Positions 22,926 to 34,779 of a stretch of 64,000 nucleotides of DNA are shown here, one piece after another. The notes under the pieces were generated by a model. It ran no database searches. It saw only the letters and a list, made by a program, of their open reading frames with translations, and was not told the DNA's origin. Positions within the stretch are counted from its first letter, which is position 1, and each line of letters opens with the position of its first letter. A program made the position numbers and the translations under genes. This DNA comes from Desmodus rotundus (Eukaryota; Chordata; Mammalia; Chiroptera; Phyllostomidae): contig NC_071387.1 in NCBI RefSeq assembly GCF_022682495.2, positions 194,596,143 to 194,660,142 of the forward strand, given 5' to 3'.

Positions 22926-24494
22926 TATTTTATTTGATAAACTGCAAAACTTCTTCAAACAATCTCTGCCTTTTTCATCTTTAGATGACCTAAATGATGG
23001 TTTGTTGTGATTTTCTGTCAAACAGAGAACATGTTTAGTCAATTCTTAAACAATTATGTTTCAAAAAGTTTGTATGTAATGTCTGTGTCAGATACAAATA
23101 ACAAGATCCTGAAAATGAGTGGAGCCTGGGACTGCTCATAGACCATTGACTTGGTTTGGTGACACATTCTGCCTCTGCCATCTTGAAGGTCATGCTGATT
23201 TTATTGATTGGGTTTGCTACCTTTTCCCATTAACTTTTCTGGTAAAGGCAGTTCTCGTGAAGAAGCCGCAGTCATTGCTGACAGCTTTCTCTCTGTGGCA
23301 CCCATGGAGATCTTCAGTTCACTGGGGTGTTTTCAAGGTTTAGGTTGCTAATGAGCTGTCTTTAGTCTGATTGTCAGTTCATAAAACTATGCTGATTCAG
23401 CAAAGCCTTCCCTAACTTTCTTACGTGAGCACTTGTGAAGAGTGGTTAGCAGTTTTCCAGAATTTCTTAGTTACTACTACCTAAACGCCTTGGAATAATG
23501 CTGTCAGCCTACTGGACTAAAAAAGTTTCCTTAGACAAACTAAAAAATGAGAAATCTGTCATGGCCTTCTGAATATCTTGTTGCCTTTTTGTATGTGAGT
23601 ATGTAAAATAATTTATTTAAATCAATCTTGCACTGCAGTTTTCTAAATTTTTCTGGTGAAGAAAGACTAGTTTGCTAGATGTATTTATATGATACTCAAG
23701 GAATGGGTAGCTAATGTCTCTCATAGAATATAGCTTTATGAAAATGAGGTGTTATAAAAACAAGTCATACATATGATATCCAATTTCACATTTATTTATT
23801 AGAAATATTGTGTGTATCAAAAATATGAAAACTTACTTAAACTGGTTTAAACAATGAAGGGAGTTTATGAACCCAAAACTATCAAGTCTGTGATGGGGAG
23901 ACCCCACCAGAACTTCATTCTGGTTTTCTTGACCCTTTCTGCCCTTTCCTGTCTACTGGATTCCATAAAAACAGTTCGTCCAGGCCTTGTAAATGCCTTC
24001 CATATTTGATTGTCCATCATAAGTTACATGCTCATCATTATGCTGCTGATTCCAAACACACACACAAAAATGCATGGATTTTGGATTGGCTTAAGCTGGC
24101 CAGCATATGAATGTCATTTGTCTGAAGCTGCACAGTTTTGAATCTGAAGTTGTGAGTGTTGGAGATAGGATGATGGAAAAGAAAAAAACAAATATTTGGC
24201 TTTGGCATGCCTGAGCTGCCGAGACATTCAGTGGGAAAGAAGATGGGTGCTTCTCAGTTTTTTTCACACTGTCTCCCCCCACTCTGCCACTTACTCTCTC
24301 ATCTTCTTTATGTAAGCCTGCCTGTACAGGGAGGGATAAAAATGTTCTACGTGACTGTACCTTCTGAGTGTCATATGTCTAAATATAGGCTCTTTGTCTC
24401 ATTGGGCTTTTGTGGATAGCATATTTTTAAACATATGGGATTAATAATTATATATATATATATACATTAAACAAATATGATATGTTATTTTTAT
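22926..24494. other. Unique or heavily decayed sequence
   Basis: No gene is recognised. A stretch near 23840-24310 ('TTTAAACAATGAAGGGAGTT' and onward) faintly resembles an ancient mammalian repeat read on the antisense side, but the match is too weak to name. Open frames of 74, 63 and 70 codons have no domain. Confidence 0.4.
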
Positions 24495-24900
24495 GTATCA
24501 ACTTTATTGGGACAAAGAACACTCTGATATCTAATTAAACATTATTTCTTTCTATGACAGTGTTTTAAGAAAAGATTAGCTTTTGAGTTGGTGGAATTTC
24601 CCAATGTGGGTGGGCATTATCTGATCTTTTGAGGGCCTAAATAGAACAAAAAGGTGGAAAAGGTCAAATTCACTCTTTGCCTGACTGATTGAGCTGAGAC
24701 ATTGATCTATTCCTATTTTTTGTGCTCCTGGTTCTCATGCCTTCAGACCCTACTGAAATCTCAACCACTGGCTTTGGCTTTCATCCCTATGAACTATACC
24801 ACCATGTCTTCTGGGTCTCTTCCTTCCTAGCTTGCAGATGGCAGATGGCAAATTAGGGGACTCTCAGGTGCTATAATCATGTGAGCCAATAACATATATA
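24495..24900 (+). mobile_element. Ancient mammalian LTR-like repeat
   Basis: The series 'ATATCTAATTAAACATTATT', 'GAAAAGATTAGCTTTTGAGT', 'CCCAATGTGGGTGGGCATTA', 'TGAGGGCCTAAATAGAACAA', 'CTGATTGAGCTGAGACATTG', 'AGCTTGCAGATGGCAGATGG' and 'ATAATCATGTGAGCCAATAA' follows an interspersed repeat I know from many mammals. The exact family name is uncertain. The AT microsatellite at its 3' end probably grew from its own AT-rich terminus. Confidence 0.65.
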
Positions 24901-25160
24901 CATATATATATATATGAAAAACTTTATTTATATCACTAAATATAATGTTTTACCGATTCTAACCCATATTGAATAACACCTCTCTGTGTGTTCATATATA
25001 CATTGAAATATATACACATATATATTTCAGTATATATGTATCAGTATATATATGAGAATATATATATAGAATACATGTGAGGATATATATATTGAGAGTG
25101 TGTATATATACGTGTGTGTATGTATGTGTGTGTGTGTATACACACACACACACTCACCTT
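24888..25160. repeat. Compound microsatellite (TA)n, (GT)n and (AC)n
   Basis: Runs of TATATA are interspersed with short unique words, then (TG)n meets (CA)n. Positions 25125-25152 are a perfect 28-base palindrome centred on GTATAC, with GT repeats on one arm and AC repeats on the other. It is expected to be length-polymorphic. Confidence 0.9.
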
Positions 25161-28100
25161 TTGTTTCCGTTTTTCAAGAGACACATGACTGATACAAGAT
25201 ACTTAACTCAATAAGGTACTTAAGTTTTCAGTCTTTGAGGGCCTAGATTTATTTTGTTGCTGTGTTTGTTCATTTCTGGTGACCCAAGTTCAAAGAATTT
25301 TACTTTCTTCTGTGTTTGATCATCTTTTAACATTTGTCTTATGAGCTTAACAGAGGACACTTATTTGTGGAGAACCTGCTTCTGCTTTTGAGTGCAACAA
25401 GGAAACCATCAAGTTGGCTTCAGTGAGTGTGGTGAGGGAGGGAGGAAGAGAAAGAGAGAGGGAGAGATGGAGAGAGAGCAGAGAAGGAGAATCAGAGTTG
25501 TAGGTGGAGGGATCTCACTTTGCTACTTGCTAGAACTTTTGTATTTTAAGATGCTGCTGCTCTTAATGTTCTACTAATGTTTGTCCTTAGGGAGACCCAC
25601 ATTTCCCTCTCCCTGAAGTTCGCTGCTTGCTCTTCAGTGCTCTTCGTTTTAACAGCAGTATTTAGCATTAGGTGAAGAGGCAATTCTTGGGTACTTCTCT
25701 TCAATTTAGGAGAGAATCACCCCTTCAGAGTGTGTCTTTTGCAGGATCTGCTTATTCTCAGAGTGAAAGTCTCTTAGAATACTTAATACCTAGTTAAAAG
25801 TGGCACTCCATGTGATAGTCACATATGTTACCATTTCCTACAGTTATCTCAACTTACTGTAATTTTTGCATAAAGGAAGACTTGTATTATACTGCTAGTG
25901 ATTTATAAATCTGTTAGAAGGGTTCGATCTGGAAGACTTATAGTCATTTACAGATTATATCAGTAATCCATAAATACTACAGAGCACATATTGGGGTTGC
26001 CAAATGCAATTTAAATGTAAAGGGTATGACCAATAATTTTGTAATAAAATTTAAATCTAGATTTGACTCAAAAAGAATTTTGTGCCCTGCTGGATCTTCA
26101 TGAGGAGGAGAACTACTTTCTTTTGTTTTTTTAAATTTTTATTGAAATATAGTTTCCCCTCACTAGACCAGAAGAGTTCCTTGACCCTACAGGGACTCTT
26201 ACTTATAAGTATCATTTTGATGAGCTATTAAATCTGCAAAGGATGTTCTCAACTAGATATTTCTCCAAATTTTTCCATATGCTGAAACTTCATAGAAATT
26301 ATTATATATTTCTATGCAGTTTACTTTCATTTTTGCTTGTTTTAGTTAATATTTCTGTCCTACTTGTCTCATGAGAATTAGAGGTGTTATTTTTTAATTG
26401 TCCCTAGTTATTAATCATTTTTGTTTTATTTAGTTGTTTTGATAGTCCAAAATAGATTGAGCAATTCACATATGGGAAAAGCTACTTTTTTTGGATACAT
26501 ACATCTGCAGAATACATTCAACATTGTATCAAACCACTAGTCTTGTATTAAACAATGATGTATATTGTTTAACCATATTTTATGTCATTTTGTGATAATG
26601 ATTTGCTATTGGCATGTCTCCCGTGTGTTAATTGTTGTATATTGAATTTTCATATACCTGGTACAATTTAGAATGTTTACCATGCCCAGAACACTTTTTT
26701 TGCCGCAAATAAGTAGAGAGATGGTTTGTTTTCCTACTTATCTCTATTTATACCTCCATCATAGAGCCAACTTAGTGACAGTTAGCCTTTCCCCTCTTGA
26801 CTAAACTAACCCAAGTTCCTATGTTCCAAGAAAGAAGTCATCACAGCTAGAAGGGGATTTGTTTATTTTCTAGGGTATACGCATACGTATGTCTATTAAG
26901 AGCTTATGGACACATGGCACTTCTTTTATAAACATACTGGTACTCCCAACATATGGGATGTGTAATCCCTTTGGGGGAAGGAGAGGCCATCAGTTGAAAA
27001 TAATTTAGTATTAGTGAGTCTAATCTCAGGGCATGATTAAAATTCAAATATGATTGGTAATACATCATTTATCTATTTGTATTAGTTGAATAATGAAGTA
27101 GTATACACTAGATTAAAGAGGATTCAACATGCATTCTTGATAACTCAGAATTATCAAAGATTTTACCTGTTTTTTTTTTAAAAGAAGAGAAATACCATAC
27201 CAGATTAACCAATATAATTGTGTTGTTGGTATGGTAAATTATTAAAAATATTCTAAACTACATGGTGTAATTATCTGGTCTTAATGTGGTAGGTGGTGAT
27301 AAAATTTTATCTAGGCTTTGCTACTAATGAAAATCAAAGGTATTTATTATAGGAAATATTATATGAGTGTAGAAATAAGGTTGAGATAATCAGAAGAATG
27401 TTTCTACTCAGAACATTAGATTATGAAGCAAATTGCTTCAAAGGAAGTGCTAGAATGGGAATATAGAATTGAAAATGATCAAATCCAAATATCTTGATCC
27501 TTCTTGAGTAAAATGAAAAGAAACTGGAAGTCACAAATGTTGTTTTCATTTGATGGCAAAATTTGGAAGTAAAATTGCTTACACAATACTCTGAATATAA
27601 GTGTCAGACTACTGTTATGCTTGGTTGCAAAAGTAAGGGAGAATGTAAAAGGATGATTATGCAAGGGTAACTGCAAGTTAGATAAATTTCTTGAGTTAAA
27701 ATAAATATGTAAATATTTAACATATTTAAATATTTGTTAAATATTTAACATTTAAATAAATGTTAAAATAAATAAATAAAATCAATAAATTGCATTTATG
27801 TGGTTTACTTTGGATGGCTGGGGCAGTTCTTATGTGGTATTCTGCAATTAGGTATAAAATTTTTGTGGAAAACCCCATGGAAAACAATCATTACCTACAA
27901 GGGTAAAATTAGTGTTTAATTTCAAATTTTCTGTAGTCAACAGTTTTTGCAAGGATGCTTTGTTAGAGGAAATAGTTGAATCAAACATCGGACATCTCTG
28001 CCTTTGATGGATAACTTACTAAATATAAATTGCAATGACTAATTCGCCATGATAAAAATTACACATCTTTGCTTCCTACACAGAAAACATTTAAACACAG

Positions 28101-28204
28101 GCTTAATTTTTTCTTTAAAATCAAGAGATAATAAAGACATTGACTAGATATTTGCCCTCAATTTAAAGTTTTTTTTTTTTAACCTAAATATCCAGCATTA
28201 TATT
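25161..28204. other. AT-rich unique sequence
   Basis: No gene or repeat family is recognised over about 3 kb. Low-complexity patches are a purine-rich GGAGAGA run at 25432-25485 and an ATTTAAATATTT-rich run at 27690-27785. Open frames are short. Confidence 0.5.
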
Positions 28205-29492
28205 AAGAACTGTCAATAAATGGTGTTGGAAGATCTGGACATTACCTGCAAAAAAAATGACACTAGACCACCAACTTACACCATACACCATAATGAACTC
28301 AAAATGGATAAAATACTTAAATATAAGTCGTGACACCCTAGAAGTCCTAGAGGAGAACATAAGCAGGAAAATCTCAAATATTTTATGCAGCAATATTTTT
28401 GCTGATACATCCACTATGGTAAAGGATAGAAAGGAAATAATAAACAAATGGGACTACATCAAATTAAAAAGCTTCTGTACAGCTAAAGAAAACATCAACA
28501 AAAAATAAAAAGGAACCAACTGTATGGGAATACATAATTGCCAATGATACCTCGAACAAGGGTTTGATCTCCAAAATGTATGAACTCACATGACTCCACA
28601 TCAGGAAGAGAAGCAATCCAATTAATAAATGGGCAAAGGACCTGAACAGACACTTCTCCAAGGAGGACATACAGAGGTCCCATAAACACATGAAAATATG
28701 CTCAACATCACTAGCCATCAGAGAGATGCAAATTAAAACCACAATGAGATACCACTTCATACCAGTCAGAATTCCCATCATTAATAAATCAACAAATAAC
28801 AAGTGCTGGTGAGGTTGTGGAGAAAAGGGAACCCTAGTGCACTGTTGGTGGGAATGCAGACTGGTGCAGCCACTGTGGAAAATAGTATGGAATTTCCTCA
28901 AAAAACTAAAGATGGAACTGCCTTTTGATCCAGCAATCCCACTGCTGTGATTACACCCTAATACCGAAACACCAATTCAAAAGAACCCATACGCCCCAAT
29001 GTTCATAGCAGCATTATTTACAATAGTCAAGTGCTAGAAACAGCCTAAGTGCCCATCAGTAAATGAGTGGATAAGAAAAGTGGGGTACATTTACACAGTG
29101 GAATACTATGCAGCAGAAAGAAAGAAGGAACACCTGCCCTTCACCACAGCATGCTTGCAACAGATGAGTATTATGCTAAGTGAAATAAGCCAGGTGGTGA
29201 AAGGCGAATACCATATGATCTCACCTATAAGTGGTACCTAATCGACAAAACAAATAAATGAGCAAAATAAAATTAAAAGCAAGGAAATAAATAACAAACT
29301 GACAGTGACAAAAGGGGATGGGAGAGGGAGATAATTGGGGAAAAGAGGTTAAGGGACATGTCAAAGAACATAAATAGAGGACTCATGGGCATGGATAATG
29401 GGGGGATTGACTGGGAATGGGGAGAAGACAGGGCAGGGGAGAACAATGGGGAAAAAGATGGGACAACTGTAATTGAACAACAGTAAAACAAA
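28205..29492 (+). mobile_element. 5'-truncated LINE-1 (end of ORF2, 3' UTR and tail)
   Basis: This is the best LINE-1 copy on the + strand. It encodes the C-terminal ORF2 segment, with '[20 protein letters not shown]', '[13 protein letters not shown]' and, after a stop, [13 protein letters not shown] and 'PMFIAALFTIVK'. It then runs into the 3' UTR ('GCATGGATAATGGGGGGATT') and the tail 'GGGACAACTGTAATTGAACA'. Several stops and frameshifts show it is dead. It lacks the endonuclease and reverse transcriptase core. Confidence 0.95.
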
Positions 29493-29969
29493 GGGAAATA
29501 TCTCCTCTGTAGTTGGTTTGTTAAATATAAATTATTCAGTGCTGCTGATGAATTTTATTAAGTTAGCATTTGTTGATTTAATTAAGAGAAGCACATGCTT
29601 TATCTCCTCTAATCTGTTAGTATGTTCAATTATATATGAAATCCTCTTTCCATGATAAAGTTTTCCTGATATTGATGGGCATTCATTTAAAGCTTTACTT
29701 GTGTCATTCTAATACTTTTAAATAAAATATATGAAGGACTATGCTCATAATTGGGATCAGCCTGCACTTTTTCTTTGATGGACAAAGTGGTCTTCTTGCC
29801 CAGTAAGGTAGCTAAATCACAAGGGTTTCAAACAAGGAGAGCAGAGTTCATGCTGTACACTCTTGAACATTTTCTATAAGAAAATACATATTTTTTGAAT
29901 GATAGTTACAACTGGATCTAAAATTGTTGGATTTTTAGTGCAATTGAGTAGATTTTTAAAATATTCTCA
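29493..29969. other. AT-rich unique sequence
   Basis: No feature is recognised between the LINE-1 tail and the MaLR fragment. Confidence 0.5.
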
Positions 29970-30130
29970 ATTCGTGTGCAGTGGGTTAGTGTACCCCTAA
30001 ATTTATGTCCAATTGGAACCTCAGAAACTGTTCTTTGGAAATAAGGTTTTTAACAGATGTAGCTAGTTAAGAAGAAGTTATGCTGGATCCGCCTGGGTCA
30101 TAAATACAGTCTTTGGTGCCCTTATAAAGA
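29970..30130 (+). mobile_element. MaLR (MLT1-like) LTR, 5' part
   Basis: The run 'CAGTGGGTTAGTGTACCCCT', 'AAATTTATGTCCAATTGGAA', 'CCTCAGAAACTGTTCTTTGG', AAATAAGGTTTTTAACAG and 'GGTGCCCTTATAAAGAATAT' follows the 5' half of an MLT1-type LTR, including the 'gtcc(a/t)tataaga' region. The 3' half is missing. Confidence 0.72.
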
Positions 30131-30834
30131 ATATTACTTTACAAGCATTAGTTTAGGAGATTTAGGATTATTAAATAACCTAAATATTCTAATCAGTTGC
30201 CATAAATATTAAAATGAAAATCTGTAGTATTCATAAAAATAAGGTCATTCAAGTTAAAAAGAAACCTGTCTTTGCTTTTGGTGTAAAATATTATTTTAAC
30301 ATAACAATACTGATTCTTTATGTTGATTAACATTGAAGATACATAGGTACATAAATTTTAAAATTAAAAAAATTCTATCAGTACATCTTATTGTTTTATA
30401 TACAAGATCTTACAAGGGAGCTATATGAGAAATGTTACAATTGATTAGAGCTAGAAAGTTGAATACAGTTAGAGAAAGCAAGATATTTCCGCGTAGGTTT
30501 TTTTCATCATGCTTTCAAACGTTATCATAAAAATGCTTTAAATTTTGACACTTCATATTGTTTTCTGGACCAATGGACAGAACTATTATGCCACTATGAA
30601 AACGATTTTAAAGTAAAGTGAATTAAAATTAGATATCTCTTGTATTCAACAATAACATATTTGCTAGTGACTTAAGTGATCACAACCATAAAATGAGTCA
30701 ATTTTTTAAAATATGTAGAAAAGCACAGTTAATATATTAACATATGTTGATGTATAAAGTTTAATATATAGCTAAAAAGAATGTAAAATACCAAATAAAA
30801 CCTATACTTTTATTTTAGTCACATACAACTTTTA

Positions 30835-30992
30835 TTTATTTATTTTTTAAATTACGATTGTCCCAATTTTTTCCCCAGTTGCTCTACTCTGCCCCGCCCA
30901 TCCCCACTGCCAAAGTCAGTCTCCGCCCTGTTTTCCATATCCATGGGTCCCTTATACAGGTTCCTTGACCCTTCCTCTTCTCCTTCTAAGTT
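30835..30992 (-). mobile_element. LINE-1 3' UTR end
   Basis: The + strand reads 'AAATTACGATTGTCCCAATT', 'TCTGCCCCGCCCATCCCCAC', 'CATATCCATGGGTCCCTTAT' and 'ACAGGTTCCTTGACCC'. This is the reverse complement of the bat LINE-1 3' UTR end. It is short and 5'-truncated. Confidence 0.85.
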
Positions 30993-32089
30993 TTCATGTA
31001 GAGTCCTTATTGTAAAAAGTTTTCTTTAACTCAAAATGTTGCTTTGTCTTGGAAATGGATGATTTTCTATTAAAAGTTAGACTGGGAAAATTGATCCATT
31101 TCATGTAAGCCACCAAACAGTCATTAACTTGAAACCTATCTGTCTTTCACTTTATTATGATGTCTTAAAGTAACATTTCTTTTATCAATTTTATTTTCTT
31201 TTCTTTTAGCAATTTTAGTTAATATTTCTCCCTTGACTGCTTTTTGTTTCTGCTTTTGGAACTTTATCACTATTAGTTTGCTATTCTTCTTTCTGTCATT
31301 GTTTCAACTAAGTTTTAGAATCATTTTAGACTAATATTCCAAATAATGCTTGGAGAAAAAAACAATATAACACCACAATACAACAAAACAAAAATATATC
31401 TCAATAAGGATTTCTATGTTTCAGCAATACTATTCATCTTCTCAAAACAACATTCTATTGAAAACTCATGCTCTTGAGGGAGCAATTCTCAAGAATTTCT
31501 TCTACTCACAAGCCAAGTTCCAATATTTTATTTTATAGCAAGAAGTAAGTTTACAAAAAGTCGAAATCAACTTGGATCAGCAAATAAACTACTACAATGT
31601 GTAAAAGACACTAAGTGAGACTATTTCACATCTAAAACTTCTTGTTCAGTTAAAAAAAAATAAGATGTAGGTGCCTGTGTATTTAAGTATAAAACCAATA
31701 GTTGCATTTTTGAGGAAATAAGTTCTCATGTCTTTATTAAGCAGTTACTAATTTTAAATTAAAAAATCAGCATTCTGTATTTAGTACTTTAAAAAATAAT
31801 GTTGATGAGATTATTTTATTCTCAAGGTAGTATTTTCATCTATATAAGAATACACATGAAGATGTTTTATTGTAGTCAGAAGTGATCATACAGGCCATAT
31901 AATTCACATCATGCATACATTACACACAAATATGCATACGTATGCTAATCAAGAAAAACATAGTTGTCTCAGTGTCACAGATATCTCTAGCTGTACTGGC
32001 TGCTTTGCTACTTCACTCATTCACTCCTCAAACTCTTACTCTCATATTTTCTACCATATCATTATGTATATGTTTTAATCAATTTACTA
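30993..32089. other. AT-rich unique sequence
   Basis: No gene, RNA or repeat family is recognised. Confidence 0.5.
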
Positions 32090-32640
32090 AGAATTCATAG
32101 TTACATAAGTTGTCTTCTTGTGCAGCATGTAACTTAGTGGAAAGTAAAATACTGATAGTAAATACAAGTAATAATATATGACAATGGTCAGTGAAATTAA
32201 TCAATAAAACAAGGTGATGACTGGGGAGGGGCAGAGAGCTGAAAAACTTTAAACATGTGGTCAGGGAAGGACTGTCTGCGAACTGAGATAAGAAGGATCA
32301 CAGGAGGCAAATGGGCGAACACGAAAATTGTGGGTAAAAGAGTAAGTAGAGCCACAAACTAAGGTGAGAGGTGGTTTATCTTGAGGACCCAGAGGAGCTG
32401 GTATGGCTGATTCAGAATGAGGGAAGGGGATAGTGTTAAAAGGTTGGCTTTGCATTGCAATGGGGTGTTTGAATGATCTCAATCACGAAGAATAAATTGG
32501 TGTAAAGCATCTTGCCTAATGAAAAAATGGACCATCTCTGATTAAGAGCCATGAAAAAGAGCAGTTAAACCTATTCCTGACCAGGTAGGTTTTGACTGCA
32601 GTGGCAGCTGTGGATATGAAGAAACGTAATCAAGTTCAGG
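32090..32640 (-). mobile_element. LINE-2 fragment
   Basis: Read on the + strand it follows the reverse complement of the L2 3' region. A repetitive AATAC/AATAA zone is followed by 'GTGGTCAGGGAAGGACTGTC', then purine-rich sequence, 'TTTGCATTGCAATGGGGTGT' (near the conserved 'caatgggaagccattgga' region) and 'GCAGTGGCAGCTGTGGATAT'. The 73-codon open frame at 32261-32482 on the - strand is a decayed remnant. It is very diverged. Confidence 0.6.
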
Positions 32641-33669
32641 CCAGATGTTAGGAGTGAAAAAGAAATAACTTTCTTACACGTGGACATTAAAAAGCCATGA
32701 AGTCAACTCACCTCTCAGATACCTTGGCAGCTTTATCTCCATAAGGTATTGCAGAATGCTGTGAAAATTTAGGCATGAATGTGCATCACCACTGCATACC
32801 TGGTTTATCCTCTGTTGTGTGTGGCTCCTAAGCAGCTGGCACCCAAGGTCAGAATGCGCCTATCCTACACGCCAGGCCATTTGAGTGTTAGCAAAATTCA
32901 CTGTCCTCACATATCTTTTGTGACATGTAGAGTAGCAGCGTGGTAGGAAGCCCTCATGGAAACACAATCCACAGTGTGTCCATGTGATAAGAGACTGTGT
33001 GAGTTGCCCAGTAAAATGTTCTTTGTGAGTATGTCTCACTATTCCACCGGAAATAAGGGAAAGGAATGAAATGAAAATCTTTTCTCGTTTGCAGACTGAC
33101 CAAGTGGCTTCTTTAACTGAGATGGGAAAACTAGGAAAATTGTGATGTTTGTGAGGAGGGTTCTATAATCAATTAACTTTTTGATACTTATTTTAAGGCT
33201 AAAATAGCCATAAATAACCTAGTGCACACCTCCGTGATACAAGTGTTGAGTATTACTCAGAAACATAAAATGACAACTTGGCAAGGTCATGTAACACTTA
33301 ACTGCTGCAGCTGAGGCTAAGATACAGAATAGTCCTCAATGCAGTTTCTACTGACAGCACAATGCATTTCAGTTTACCATTTATCTGCCAAGAAAACATA
33401 TTAGCTAAAGTGCTTAGAAGCTAACTTCTGGAAAACATCACGGGATGCCTTTCTCGTGTACACTTATGTTTAATTCAAATAGCAAACTGCCCTTGGAATG
33501 TAAATGAGTATGTTCTTCTCAGGTTAAGTTGTGACAGAGAATAATTTAAAATGTAAGCAGTTTTATTAGTTATTATGCATAATGTAGAATAGAGATACAG
33601 TCTTGTGGGTATTAACATTTTATCTTTTCTCTAAGTGAAAAAAATGACTTAGCATTCTAGAAATCATAT
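32641..33669. other. Unique sequence without recognised features
   Basis: No gene or repeat is recognised. Composition is slightly less AT-rich than the flanks. Confidence 0.45.
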
Positions 33670-33880
33670 GGGATAATGAAACACACCTAGCGTTTGGAGT
33701 CAATTAATTGTACCTAGTCTCAGCATCATCTCAGCTATGAAAACCCACTCAGGCATTCCCTGCTGTTGTGCCTCAGTTTCCATTCTGTGAATTATGAATA
33801 AAAATTAAATAAGATAGCTCCTAAGAGAATGTCTAGAGCATATTATACATTCATTAAATGTTAGATTTAACCAATATTAG
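33670..33880 (+). mobile_element. MIR SINE
   Basis: The MIR order is clear. 'GCGTTTGGAGTCAATTAATT' is followed by 'ATCATCTCAGCTATGAAAAC', 'TTGTGCCTCAGTTTCCATTC', TGTGAATTATGAATAAAA, 'GCTCCTAAGAGAATGTCTAG' and 'CATTCATTAAATGTTAGATT'. These correspond to the tRNA-derived head, the 'cctcagtttcctcatctg' core and the L2-like 'caataaatgttagtt' tail. Confidence 0.8.
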
Positions 33881-34779
33881 AATATAAGATGGCATGCACT
33901 TTATTTCAAATAAGGTCTGCTCCTTAAAGAGCCTTAAAATGCCACCTATGTCATCTCAGGCATAACTACTTCTACAATCTCTCTTATAAATATCATTATG
34001 TAGTTTTTTTAGAAATGTGATTATTCACATTTGAATCACCAGGAAGAACTATAAAAATGTAGGATATGATAAAGAATACTTTTTATTCTTACATAAAAGT
34101 AAGAATACTTTTATGATTGTTCAGTAGAAGTTTTCCTTGGGGAAAATTTAATCATTTAAACTTCCCAAGTATTTTAATATCTTTTCATGCAATTCCCTGA
34201 ATAGCTGTATCCCTTGTTAATATAGTAATTTATTCTGAGGCTGATGCTACTGATTAATGTCCCCAGATGTCATTTAACTGAGTAGCAATACTGTCAATTA
34301 TGGAATTTCTCCTGACCTTTTGACATTTCTATTTTCTATCCAGTGTTGATTAGTAACATTGGAAAGACACATGGTATGCAGAAAGCATTGTACCTGAGTG
34401 AACCACTAGGTACAAATTAATGAGAAACTAGGAGTTTCCCCTACTAAACCAGTAGAGAGAGGAGAAATTATATTTCTGGAAAATCCAGAATAATTATTTT
34501 CTTCACCTAGAGATCTAAATACAAATATAGAGCTTTTGGATTTATGCCCCCAAATTTCTTGTGAAGTTGACATAGGTAGTGCTCAGGATTAGATGTTGTT
34601 AATGAAGAGGAATGTTTGGCAGAGGTGTTCGATTTTCAACAACACGAAGCCATTTCATATTGTATATCACATGATGAGAATACCATGAAAGTGCCTGTCA
34701 AAGTAACATATAAATAAGAATAATACAAAATTTAGCAAGCATCATGGAAATTGTTTTATCACCCGTTTGTTCACTTATT

